A stretch of DNA of 64,000 nt. It comes from Akanthomyces muscarius. Taxonomy: Eukaryota; Ascomycota; Sordariomycetes; Hypocreales; Cordycipitaceae. Within the stretch, counting starts at the first letter, position 1; each line of letters starts with the position of its first letter. The position numbers were made by a program, and so were the translations under genes. Under the pieces are notes generated by a model. It saw only the letters and a program-made list of their open reading frames with translations, was not told the DNA's origin and made no database searches. Of this stretch, positions 1-10,546 are shown piece after piece. The stretch lies in the NCBI RefSeq assembly GCF_028009165.1, contig NC_079242.1, forward strand, positions 2,542,001 through 2,606,000, read 5' to 3'.

Positions 1-1
1 T

Positions 2-433
2 CCCACCTCCACCGCAGCTTCTTCTACGCCCTCCCTAGATTCTGTACCTGCACAAGCCCCGCGCAGTGTACCTTCATCCGCAGTACCGGAAAAGATGAGC
101 TCTAGCATCAACGGCCGCGATCGCGACACCGACACGAGCAGCCTGCGATCTGTCGCCGCGTCCACCAAGTCGGCGCTGTCACGGCTCACCTCGGGAAAGT
201 ATGACGGCGGTAGCAAGACGGGATCACCAAAACTGCGACCCCAATCTCAACCACAATCGCAAGCTGCGCACTCGCTTACAGGAAGCATCAAGCGCACAAA
301 ACCCAAGCGGGCCAAGCAGCATCTAGATCGCTGGTGGCGAGTGAGCGATGAAAAGGTCCGCGAAGCTAAGACCGGCGAGGTCCTGAGCATGCAGAAGGAG
401 GTGTATCTTTTGTTTTACGAACTGGAAAAGTAA
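2..433 (+). CDS. Ubiquitin-specific protease, C-terminal end (5' truncated)
   Basis: The frame is open from base 2, so the gene starts outside the window. The last 35 residues carry the end of a USP/UCH peptidase domain: a WWRVSDEKV segment, then a stretch ending in VYLLFYELEK, which forms the last core strands of these deubiquitinases. In the family, the catalytic His box lies just upstream of this WxxSDE segment. Here about 100 residues of Ser/Gln/Lys-rich low-complexity sequence precede it, so the His box must lie beyond the left edge, separated from the domain end by an insert. Inferred role: cysteine protease removing ubiquitin from substrates. The subfamily cannot be assigned from the tail alone. 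The stop is at 431-433. Confidence 0.75.
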   Translation, partial: PTSTAASSTPSLDSVPAQAPRSVPSSAVPEKMSSSINGRDRDTDTSSLRSVAASTKSALSRLTSGKYDGGSKTGSPKLRPQSQPQSQAAHSLTGSIKRTKPKRAKQHLDRWWRVSDEKVREAKTGEVLSMQKEVYLLFYELEK

Positions 434-1121
434 AGAGTTCGGACCGTGTCGGTGGGAATAAAAATTCGTGTTGGTTTGTAGAGCAAGGTGTACAAGGACG
501 AGAGCCTAGACCTCTAGGACGTACATAATCACCGTTTTTGGACATAACAAACTCTTTTTCTGCTAGAATACTTGCATAAGTAGATAAACAGCATCTTCAG
601 AGTAGTACTTCTTTTGCTTTTTTTAATTCTGCTAGGCTGTTGGTTTGTGTAAACTTGATTTGCACAATGACGTGCTGGTTGTAAGTCGGTTGAACTGATG
701 AGTCAGCGAAACTTTTTGTACTCCTAATCTTTGCGCAGGCCATCAATTTCATCTTCGACAATTCAACGCAGTAGACGACAAAACTGTGGCCAATTGACGT
801 TTTGCTCATTCTCGAACTATCAAAGCCTATACGGAAACAATCTTCGAGTTGGCAAAGGAGTCGCCGGTCACAGGCCAGACATTGTCGATACGCGAGCCTC
901 GCGTAGGCGACCCCCCTAGCCCAGCGGCACCATGCTCACGAAGGACTTTTACAGAAAGAGGTAAATCGTTTGCACGGCAGGACAATTTATGAGTTTATAC
1001 ATTGGAACCCATCCAAACTTCTCTTTACCTCGTAAATATCGAAAAGCTTTGGCGAATTTGGCCCTCTGAAACGCACATTCTTCATACCCCTGTTCGACAC
1101 CACGGCGGTCCACCACACATA
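434..1121. other. Intergenic region between USP and GT31 genes
   Basis: Holds the 3' flank of the protease gene (AT-rich, around 520-680) and the 5' flank of the glycosyltransferase gene. I see no convincing coding segment, repeat or RNA gene. An in-frame extension of the downstream gene to 1002 uses only a TTG codon and is not taken as the start. Confidence 0.5.
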
Positions 1122-2529
1122 ATGCTCAACATACCAAGGCGCCTGCGCAAGCGCCTCCTTCAAATTGCACTCCTAGGGTTCGTCTTTTTAAGCATAGCAT
1201 ACATTGTACTGCCGCCAGATTCTTCGATTCGCTTGGCGCTGCGCTTCAACGCGGCCCGCGCGTCGGCCGCCGTGCGCACAGCAACTGAGGACAGGGACGC
1301 CTGGTTGCGGCTGCCGGCGCGGTATGAGCTCGACCTGCGCGAGGACGTGGGATACCTGATCAAGACGGGCTACGGAACCAGGCACCGCGTGCCGTTGCAG
1401 CTGGCCGCGCTGCAAGGGAGCTACGGCGGCGGCCTGCTGGGCAAGGAGGGCAAGGACTACATCGTGGTGGGTGACTGGACGACTGTGGACGACAAGGATG
1501 CCAAAAAGATTGGCGTGCCGGTGCACAATGTGCTCCAGACGGTGCGGGAGTATGGCGACGGGGACTGGAGGGCGCATCATAGGTTCAAAAAGTACCAGAC
1601 GCTACAAAGTGCTATTGTGGCGGGCGATGAGGAGACGGCGCTGGAAATTGGACGCAGTGTGGGCTGGGAGCTGGATGCGCTCAAGGTATGCTGCCTGTGA
1701 CTGCTTCGATTTACGGGAAAACACTAACGAGATGCAGTTTGCGCCGGGCATGGAGCTCATGTATAAGACGATGCCTAACAAAAAATGGTATCTCATTTTG
1801 GACGACGACACCTTTGTGATCAAGTCGACGCTGAACCTGTTCTTGTCCCACCTGAACCCTGACAATGCCCATTACATCGGCAATGCCGTGGGCGACTTCC
1901 GCGGCCGGTTTGCGCACGGCGGATCGGCCATAATCATATCCGGCGAGGCCATGCGGCGCCTTTTTCGCCGCAAGGACGTCGTGCGGCAGGCGTACCTCGA
2001 GTCGCTGGACGAGAAATGGGGCGATAAGCTGGTGGCGACGACGTTTCTCAAGCTCGGCATCTACCTGGAAGAGCGGTACGCGCACCACTTCAACGGCGAG
2101 TCGCCCGAGGAGACGCGCGTCACGTACGATAAGTACTGCGCGCCGATTCTGTCGTTTCACTCGCTGCGGACCGAGGCGGCGACGACGCGGGTGAGCAGGG
2201 TGGCGGGCGCGGCCACGAAGCCGGTGCGCTGGGGCGAGCTCATGGAGCTGTTCCGGCCGGCGGCGGGAGCGACGGCAGGCCGGGACCACGTCGGCCCGGC
2301 GGGCGCGGACAAGCAGATCAAGACGTGGGGCATGGTGAAGAAGGCGGCGGACTGCGAGCGCAAGTGCGAGGTTGAGAATGGCAAGTGGTGCCTGGCGTGG
2401 ACGTATGACAAGCGCAAGGAAACATGCAACGCGAGTCCGTGGATGGTGCCGGGGGCAGGTGGCGCAGACGGCAAGGAGTCGGGGGTTAATAAAGACGCCC
2501 TGAAGCGAATGCAGGCCCGTTGCCGTTGA
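1122..2529 (+). CDS. Glycosyltransferase family 31 type II membrane protein
   Basis: Two exons, 1122-1685 and 1738-2529. The 52 bp intron begins gtatgc, has a CACTAACGA branch region and is in phase 0. The product is 451 aa. A basic N-terminus followed by a hydrophobic segment (about residues 12-30) gives a type II Golgi or ER membrane topology. The acidic DDD motif at residues 210-212 (context LILDDDTFVI) is the metal/nucleotide-sugar site of Fringe-like GT31 enzymes, followed by the usual GNAVGDFRGRFAHGGSA segment. The C-terminal 80 residues hold closely spaced cysteines (DCERKCEVENGKWC and a later Cys) resembling a PAN/Apple-type module. The start was chosen for an A at -3 and because the membrane anchor follows directly. 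Inferred role: adding a sugar, possibly galactose, to secreted glycoproteins or glycolipids. Acceptor and linkage cannot be read from sequence. Confidence 0.85.
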
Positions 2530-4530
2530 GATGGGCATGTTTGAGATTTGGGAGCAACGATGCCAGGCTACTGTACACTGCGGACCTGGACACAAGGCGC
2601 ATGAGGCGATGGGAGACGCTGTTGCCAGTGCCCGTTTAGATAAACGACCAAAGAGACATATCTTTTGGATTGGAAGAAGGCAAAAAGGAAAATTACACAA
2701 ATGAAACAGATAATGCCTGGGCTTTACATGCTAGTTTTAGTTGACCACTGGGGGCATGCGAGATGTTGCTTGCGATGCAATAATAATGGGGAGATGAAAG
2801 GCTGATACTGGCTGGTAAGCGCGCACAAGCGTTTGCGGAGAAAGAGAAAAGAATGTCCAGCGATCCATACATGCATAATCTCGAGTCACGAATAAAGTGG
2901 CAAAGATTAATGCTGGTTGCATTTCTTCCAGGGTGGCGGCAAGGCTACATGGATGCAGGGGACCGCCATGCCCCCCCCCTGACAGCGGTTATAGAATGTC
3001 CTTGGAAGTTTGGAAGCCCCCGGCCCCCAAGCCCCTTTGGAAGCGACGGAGCAATGTGGGCCAGGGAGGATGATCTCTTTTACATTGCTGGCGGTGCTCT
3101 GTTGCGGGCCGACAAGGAAAGGGTGGGAATTTACGAGGCCAGGATGGGGTAGCCAGTGGGCGGAATCAGTTACTAAATGCTTTGTACTGGGTGATGCAAG
3201 CACTTTACGGCAATTGATGAAACAGTCCCAGCTGGACGGAGCACGGGGAGGGAGCAGCCTCAGCGCTAATGGGGAAGCGCTAAGGCTCGGCTCAGAGCGG
3301 CCGCTGCCAAGCTTCCCTCGCTAACATGGAAGGAAAGACCCGCTACCCGCATATCAATGGAGCTGGGCAGAGGGAGGAAGGGAGAGAGAGAGGGAGGGAT
3401 TGAGCAAGATTAACGGCCATGCCGCAATCAGACCAGAGGTTCTTTTCTTCTTCTTGTCAAAAGGGGAGTTGAAGAGGTGGAGTACCGCGGTTATTGGCTG
3501 GCCCAGCAAGAGGCTTATTTTGACGTCGTTGTAAGAAGATGGAGGGTGTGTGTCGTGTGTGATTACTGGCAGATGCTCTGTCTCGTGTTGGTGAGCCAGC
3601 CAGCCAGCCAGCACTGCCCAGCGCGGTAGCTAACTAGACGGCTGCAATGCCACGAATATTACGGCACCGAGACCCCTGTACCGGAACGGACGCGGTCCCC
3701 CGGGAAGCTTTTTTTTTGGCCCCCCCCTTCCTTGCCCTGGTCGAGATTCCTTGAACAATACTGGTAGCTGGTTCGTTCTGCTGTAGCTGGGATGTGCATG
3801 GGCGCTTTTACTGTCGAAGCGAAAAAATAAAAACTAAAATAACAACAATCAGACTCCGCTAACAGGCCACTAATTAGTAAAGAAGAGTCGCAAGATTTTT
3901 CATTGGACGGATGCAAGAATAGGATTGAATATGTACTCCGTACCTAGGTACCAGATAGTTGCCTGCAAGTCTACCTACCGTACTGGTACAGCGCCCGTCA
4001 CCCAAAATACAGTGCTCGCAGAGGAGCCAGCTGATCGCTAGTGCAGCCTGTAGCCGGGGCCTGGCAGCCTAGAAATACACGCACGGCCTCGACCAAGGCT
4101 GCCTGCACCTGCCAAGTCCGGCGCTGCGGCGGCGTCGGCGGCGCCATGAGTTGCCTCTGGGTTCAATTCTTTTTTTTTTTTTTCCTTGCCTCTGCCTCAC
4201 ATCACCAACGCAACTTGATTCGACCACCACAAGCTCGGGCGCCAGCCATCTCACCCACCACCCTTGCTCCCGGCCCATCGGCCAAAGGGCCTCTCCAATC
4301 GTTTGCCCTTTGTTCATCTGTGCTCTTGTTCTCGTTCTTTGTTATAATTCTTTGCTGGTGCCCTTTTTCCCATAATTTTTTGTTTGTTTCTTGCCGGTGC
4401 TGTGTCGTTGTCTAGGTAGACGGGCGGGCGCCTTTTGCTTTTTCGCCCATGTCGACACTTGGCTCCATAACACGCTTCTCATTTTAATCCAGCCAGAAAA
4501 CACACACACCCCGGACCACCCTGGCCAGGA
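2530..4530. other. Two-kilobase intergenic region upstream of a Zn2Cys6 regulator
   Basis: No supported gene. It contains a purine-rich gagaggga tract near 3375-3400, a short CAGC tandem repeat (about 3597-3613), the perfect 12 bp palindrome GTACCTAGGTAC at 3940-3951 followed by a further CTACCTAC copy at 3971-3978, and a T-tract near 4170-4185. The final 250 bases are CT-rich, as expected for a long fungal 5' leader before the regulator gene at 4531. Confidence 0.55.
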
Positions 4531-7500
4531 ATGGCGCCCGATAATCCAGCTGGTGACGGCGATGCTGGTACCGTGACCTCCTCCACTGCCCCGGCATCGT
4601 CGAATGTCTCTGCTGCAGAGCTGCCAACTTCTGGTCATCCTCCTCCTCCTCCTCCGACGACTGCTGCAGAGCCTCGCACGTCTACGCCTCCGGCCTCGCA
4701 CCTGCCTGCGACAAGCTCTGGCCCCGAGCCGGCCGACTTCACTCCTTCGACTTCGACTTCGACTTCGACGGTTTTCGCTACTCCTGCTGCCGCTGCTCCG
4801 ACTACAGTCACGGCCACGGCCACCACAGCTGACGCGCCTGCCCCAGCCGCCGAAGCTGTTCCTGGAAGCGACCTCAACGGTACGAGAGCAGTGCAGGCTT
4901 CACCGACGCCCGTCGACACCGAAATGTCCAATCATGCCCATCTCCTCGGCCGCCAAGCTGCTGCTCCATCGCCCTCGCATCCTCCCCCTTCGTCCCATCC
5001 TACGACTTACCGCACCGAGTCCGACGCACATGGCCCGGCGGCCCAGCCCACGGCTTTACCAGCGCCTCCACCCTCGACGATTCCCACGACCCAATTCGCG
5101 TCGTACTCGACGGCCGCGGTATCGCAGCTTCCCGATGCCCAGCGTGCTTCTCACAGCAATGGCCACAATGCCGTCACGCTGCCTAGCATGCGCACCATTG
5201 ACGCCCTGACCCAGCAGCAGCCGCAGCCCGGCGCTCATCCACACTCCATCAACGGGCCTCTGCAGCCCGGATCTCCTCCTGGCCAGTCGTACTACGCGCA
5301 CGCTTCTGCCAGTTCGACCCCAGGCTATGGGTTACACCCTGAGCTGTCTCGCTACCCTCTGCCCCACGACCCTCGCCTGTCGGGAACAAGAGGCTCTAAA
5401 AAGGTTGGTCATCTCGCTTGCTACCCGCGGCAGGCTCGCCAAAACGCTCCATCATTGCACGAAGCTGCCCTGCTGCCCTGCTGCCCCGAGTCCTGCGCCT
5501 GTTTCTGCTTCCTGGCTAACCACATGCAAACTGCAGGAAATCAAGCGACGAACAAAGACGGGCTGTCTGACCTGCAGAAAACGACGAATCAAGGCAAGTT
5601 TGCAATATTCACTACGGCCCCTACCAATGTCTACCGAGCAATTACACAATTCAAGCGCCAGTACCATGCAATACTTTTCACTTTCCCATGCTCTAAGCTG
5701 CCATGCTGGATGCATTTTTGTCCGTCAACCTGGCACTCCAAGTGGAGTCTGATGCCCCGGTCCGTTCAAGGATTCGATCGACCCGAGACGCAGGACTTCA
5801 AACTCGTCAAGCCGCGGTATGACACAGCAATGCATGACCATCTAATCTTGAATGGCCGCTTGGTGATGGGACAGCTATGCTTTGACGGCGGGCAAGGCTG
5901 TCGCTGCCAAGATACCTAGTCGTCCCAGGTTTAGGCTGCTGGGTCGGCCTTCCGTCAGCAAATGGGGCGCCACCACGCCCTCGAGCTCCCCACCAAAATA
6001 AACCTGCAGCCCACTGACGGCCCAAGACACGATGCATGACAGCAGCCCTCGACACCCTCCCTTCATTAACCTGGTTTCTTTTCCTGTTCCGACGCGGCAT
6101 ACTAACTTGCGCCGTCTTTCGGCTTGCCCTACTTTTAGTGCGACGAAACCCATCCCACCTGCAATAACTGCAAAAAGTCGAAACGCGATTGTCTCGGCTA
6201 CGACCCCATCTTCCGCCAGCAGCCCGCAGCTCAGCCAGGCTCTATTCAGCCTGCACCCTCCCCGACCGCATCGCTCCCGTCTTCCAACTCGCCTGGCTCA
6301 GTCGTCGGCAACGGCCGTCAGCTGAACTCGTACGCGGCCCAGTCGTCGACCCTTCCGACGTCGTACCCGTCCAGCTCCAACCCTCCTATTACGACTGCCA
6401 GCCCAACTCCCAACCCCGCCTACCATTCGACCTCAGTCACAACGGCGCACTCAGGAACACCTACAACAGCCGAGCCTCGATACGAATATCCCCCCAACAC
6501 CACTCCTGCTCCACGGGCATACCAGCCTTCTACTGCGTTTGATCCCGCTCGACACGTTGATCACGGTGCAAACAAACCACTGGATCATCGGTTACCAGAA
6601 CCAGGTGAGTACAATAGCCACTCTATGTAGCATTTTTTAACCCGATCACACATCTGACACCCGCTGCAGCTCCCAAGATGAGGATTCACGAAATCATCGA
6701 CTCCCTTGGGCCCACTCCCACCCCGCCTCAAGTTCCCGCCAGCGAGCAGACATTCAGCGAGATAACTAAAGTTTATCACGAAATGTATGCCACTGCGCTT
6801 GCTGGCTTCTTCGAGACTACCTGGTACTATTTCGCCGAAAATGGCATCATGTCCTTTCCAAAGCACCCCCCGCTGCTGGAACAGATGGCTTCATTTCTTA
6901 AAGTGCTCGAAGCTGTCAAGGCCAATGACCATGCGCAAATGGCATACTCAGGTATTCTGGAAACAAGAATTGTCTGGGAGCTTGCTTGTACGGCTTATCA
7001 AACCCCAGAGCGCAGCAACACATCCATGCGGGTTAATTTGCCGCCGGAGGGTGACAGCGCCGAAGCTAGGAGCCGTTTGCAGGTGGTAGACACTTTGCTG
7101 TGTGGAGAGTATCTACCCAGCAACCCATTATCGACCCCAGTAGCCGACTCGGACACTCAAAGGACACGTCAGTTTGACTTTTGGTACAATCTGGCCGATT
7201 TTATTCGACACCGCGACAACCCCGAATCGTCTCAATCCCAACAAGCTCGAGAGGAAGTCCTAGGCAGGCTACGCCGTTTGCTTGATGGTCGTGAGAACCG
7301 TGACGTCCTCTACTCAATTGCTGTGGTTCGCCACTTGTCCCCTAACTTTGGACCTAGCTATGGAACGTCTGTGCCAGAGCACCTCGACGAGACAGACCCA
7401 AAAAGCCGCCTGGCGGTGGCGTCCAAGTTCATTATGGATGAAGCGCAGGTGACGGGCGGCACCACCAACGTTGTTCGACGAATCAGCGACATTGCCTGTC

Positions 7501-7544
7501 GAGCATTCGTGAATCCCGGTGTGAACATTGCAAAAAGAGCCTGA
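4531..7544 (+). CDS. Zn(II)2Cys6 fungal transcription factor
   Basis: Four exons: 4531-5403, 5537-5593, 6139-6604 and 6670-7544 (756 aa). The first 290 residues are Ala/Pro/Thr/Ser-rich low complexity. The binuclear zinc cluster is at about residues 301-328 with spacing C-X2-C-X6-C-X6-C-X2-C-X6-C, followed by GYDPIF. The cluster is encoded by two exons: exon 2 ends after CRKRRIK and exon 3 opens with the third Cys. The joining intron is 545 bp and starts AAG|gcaagt, a GC-AG intron. Residues 330-465 are a second Ser/Thr/Pro-rich linker. The last exon encodes a helical region lacking an obvious conserved signature, as in many C6 regulators. It should bind DNA in the nucleus. The target pathway is unknown and neighbours give no clue. 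Confidence 0.87.
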
Positions 7545-8552
7545 TTTGGGCGACCATGTTATGTTCACCCATCTATTGCGAGAAGATGTGAAGCGCTCGC
7601 GAGAGCCTTGTACTTGTGCCTTGAAACAAAAAGAACCTGCATTCTGGCGTTTTCATACTTTATTATATCCCCTCCCCACCGTCATTCCTGGCACGGATGG
7701 TGCGGGTTTGTTTGTTCTGAAAGAGAGAAACAAACACAAGCTATACAAAAATGTGGAAGCACTGAACTTTTTTATAGAGAATGGATTCATTTTCTGTATC
7801 TTCTTTCATTCAAACGCTACTGATTATACATTACTTACTTTTTACTGGCGCGAAGGGTCGACAAGGAAGCAGTTTATAGAAATAGGAAAACACGTGGGAT
7901 TTTGTCTGATTTTACCCTCTTCATTTTTTCAATGCTGGGATTTTCTCCGTTTCCTTTTTGTATCAAAGCCAGGAGATGGCGTTTGGGGGTCTACAACAGA
8001 AAACAAAAGACCAAGGGATTGCTGGAGAAGAAAAGACTTTCAAAGACTAGATACATCAAATAATCGCTAACACTGGCTCATTCTGGATGCAACCCTTGTC
8101 CCAGCCCACCAGCTCAAGACCGAAAATTGCAGTTGCTGACGATGAAGAGAACGAACAGCCTCCCAGGCCCCGTTATTGTGTCCAGTGTGACTGATGAGCA
8201 TGGTGATAGTGCGGTGTCTTGTTCATTGCAAAGTAGCCAAAAATGAACGGAGTGGCTTGTTCGATTTTCACCTACTTGCTATCAAGGCAGTCACTTCCTC
8301 ATAGTGCGGATATCATTCAAGACGAGAGAGTATTCGACTTCGGACTTGAGACGACAATCTACAAAATCGTGCTGCCCACAGAGCCGGCCAACGTCCAAAA
8401 GCTTGGTGTCAATAACCCATCAGCATCTTCTTTGCTCTCAAGTCATCCCTGTCCATTCCAATTCCCGTCCCGAACAAATGACGATACGAGCAAACGCCGG
8501 TTTGCATCATTGCTCGAGCGGTGCTCTCCATGAGCACGAGGGATGTAGGATC
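7545..8552. other. Intergenic region between two 3' ends
   Basis: Convergent genes flank this kilobase. The first part is AT-rich and looks like the 3' UTR of the zinc-cluster regulator. An open frame runs on in places but with no domain and no plausible start. Nothing else supported. Confidence 0.5.
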
Positions 8553-10015
8553 TTAAGGAGACACGCAACCTGTATATTTGCATTTCTCCTTTCCCTTGCC
8601 CTTTTTGTCCTCCTTGACCTCCTCTCCATCCTGAGTTGAAGGTTCCTCGGGGTCGTCACTAGGCTCCGCCGCCTCTGCTTCCGCTTCCGCTTCCGACGAG
8701 CTGTTGGCGCCGCCGGTTTTTCCACGATGCGTGCGATCAACATGCTCGCAGAACGCACGGTAGCCCGTCGCAGGGGGCAGCGCAGGCGTGGGGCCTGGCG
8801 TTGCGGCGGTCTTCAGCCTTATACTCTTGCTTCCACTTCCCGCTCGCCGACAACGTTGCACCAGCAGTAGCAGTCGACCCCGCCGAACCGGGCCGGGTGC
8901 CAGTAGCCCGTCTTGATCATCGGCGTCGCCAGGGGTGGCCGTTTGAGCAAGCCCCCCCGGCCAAACAAGCCGGACACCTCGTTAGACTTGTAAAAGGGCT
9001 GCATGTGGGCCTCGCGGCCGGGGATCCAGAGGATCGGGTACAGGTACTTCTCGGTGCGGCCCGGCGGCGGCGGAGGCGGCGGAAGCCCCACCGGCACTCT
9101 GTCCAGCACGTAGACCGGTGTCTTGTAGTCGGGCAGCTTCTGCTCTGACACATGTGCCGCCGTCTGGTGCGCCGTAAGAGCGTCCTGGTGTCGGCGGACC
9201 GCACTCGTCGAGGGCGGACGGAAGCGGCGATGCTGCGACGACCTGCGTCGCCATTCGTGTGCCGGAGCAGGAGCAGAAGCAGAAGCAGAAGCAGGAGCAG
9301 GAGGCAGAGGAGAGAGCCCTCTGGCGAGCTGCTCCGCCGCCAACCTCTCACGTGCCTCTACTCCGTGCAATTTACACCGATGCGCACGGCAAGCGGCAGG
9401 GGCCGCGGGGTTGGGGCCAATTTTGGGCAGGTTGCTGTAGTTGTACGGAAGGTTGCCCCGGAAGGTCGCGGAGGGGTGGGAAGACGGCGGCGGCGAGGGA
9501 GGGAGAGGAACCTCCTCTGGCTGCCTGGCGGTGAAGAAGTGTATGAGCTCCGAAATGGCGGGCGGGAAAGCTTGCACGTGCGAAGAGCGCGCTGGCAACA
9601 AGCAGGAAGAATATGTCGGCGGCGTTGGGGTGTAAGAGTCTGTTGGCTGCTGTCCTGGGTAGGAAGGGCCTGCTAACAGTTTTGCTCTTGGCCATTTAGA
9701 GGCGTACAGATACGGTGTCCGCACTGAGGAGGAAGAGGTCGTAGGCTGTGCTGCGGAGGCCGGAGGCAATGGCTGTCCTGAAGAGGAACCCGCAGTGGCG
9801 CGCACGGAGGAAGAGGGCGTTGACTGTCCAGAGTACAGAGGGCGTGTTGACAGTGCTCCTCCCGGCCAGGAAGGGGAGTAAAAATGCGTTGACAGTGCCA
9901 AGGAGGAGGACGGTGCTGGCTGAGTTGAGGAGGATGACGGTCTAGAGGACGAGGGCGTTGAATGTCCTGAGACGGAGCACGCCGTGGCCTGCACGGAGGA
10001 AGGAGAGGGCGACAT
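8553..10015 (-). CDS. Pro/Ser-rich hypothetical protein, reading frame unresolved at 3' end
   Basis: From an ATG at 10015 (G at -3) a frame stays open to a stop at 8819-8821 (398 aa). The N-terminal half is Ser/Pro/Thr-rich; the C-terminal 100 residues are more ordered, with YLYPILWIPGREAHMQPFY and KTGYWHPARF motifs and a CYCWC cluster. Plausible protein then continues in other frames: one reads WKQEYKAED immediately upstream of the stop, and another runs from about 8810 to a stop at 8553 through GYRAFCEHVDRTHRG and an Asp/Glu/Lys-rich tail ending in a CKYTGC segment. I find no standard intron that joins them. Either an unusual short intron, a sequencing indel or a real frameshift is present. 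I do not recognise the family and assign no function. Confidence 0.45.
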
Positions 10016-10546
10016 TGCCAGTGAGAGAGCTCGGTAAGAAAAACGGAGATTGTCAAGGGGCAAGATTATGCGATATCGACGGGAGTTTCCGTGGTATCTG
10101 GTGGTGCAGCTGAGGGAAGGCAACGATGCTGAAGGGAAGAGAGAGACGGAAGGGAAAGCAATAGATGATACAGAGTATGTGGCCTATTTAACATCTTTCA
10201 CTCTTTGACATGACGAGGCTATACTAAAAGGTTTGCACCGTCCATGGTGGCATTCGTCGGGTGGCTTTCAAGAGTTCTCAAATTCGCACATTTGTCGTTT
10301 CAAAACGCTCTGTGCAATCCAAAGACAGGCCTTTATTCATGTGCCACAGCAGCGCTGAAAGATGCGGGCGGGTATGCTTTATACAGCGCGCACAGGTAAA
10401 AGGACTCGTGCCTTTGAGCCGTCCTTTTATTTGCCAAGCTTTAGGTTACTTGGTGATGTCTTTGTAACGTCTTCCCGCCCCCCCCCGACTTTTTGGAGTT
10501 GCTTTGTCATGCCTTTGTAGCGTATTGCAACTTTTGAAGACTTGGT
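10016..10546. other. Intergenic region, hypothetical gene to multicopper oxidase 3' end
   Basis: Contains the 5' flank of the minus-strand hypothetical gene and the 3' flank of the minus-strand multicopper oxidase, including a run of C near 10480-10487. No gene, repeat or RNA seen. Confidence 0.45.
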
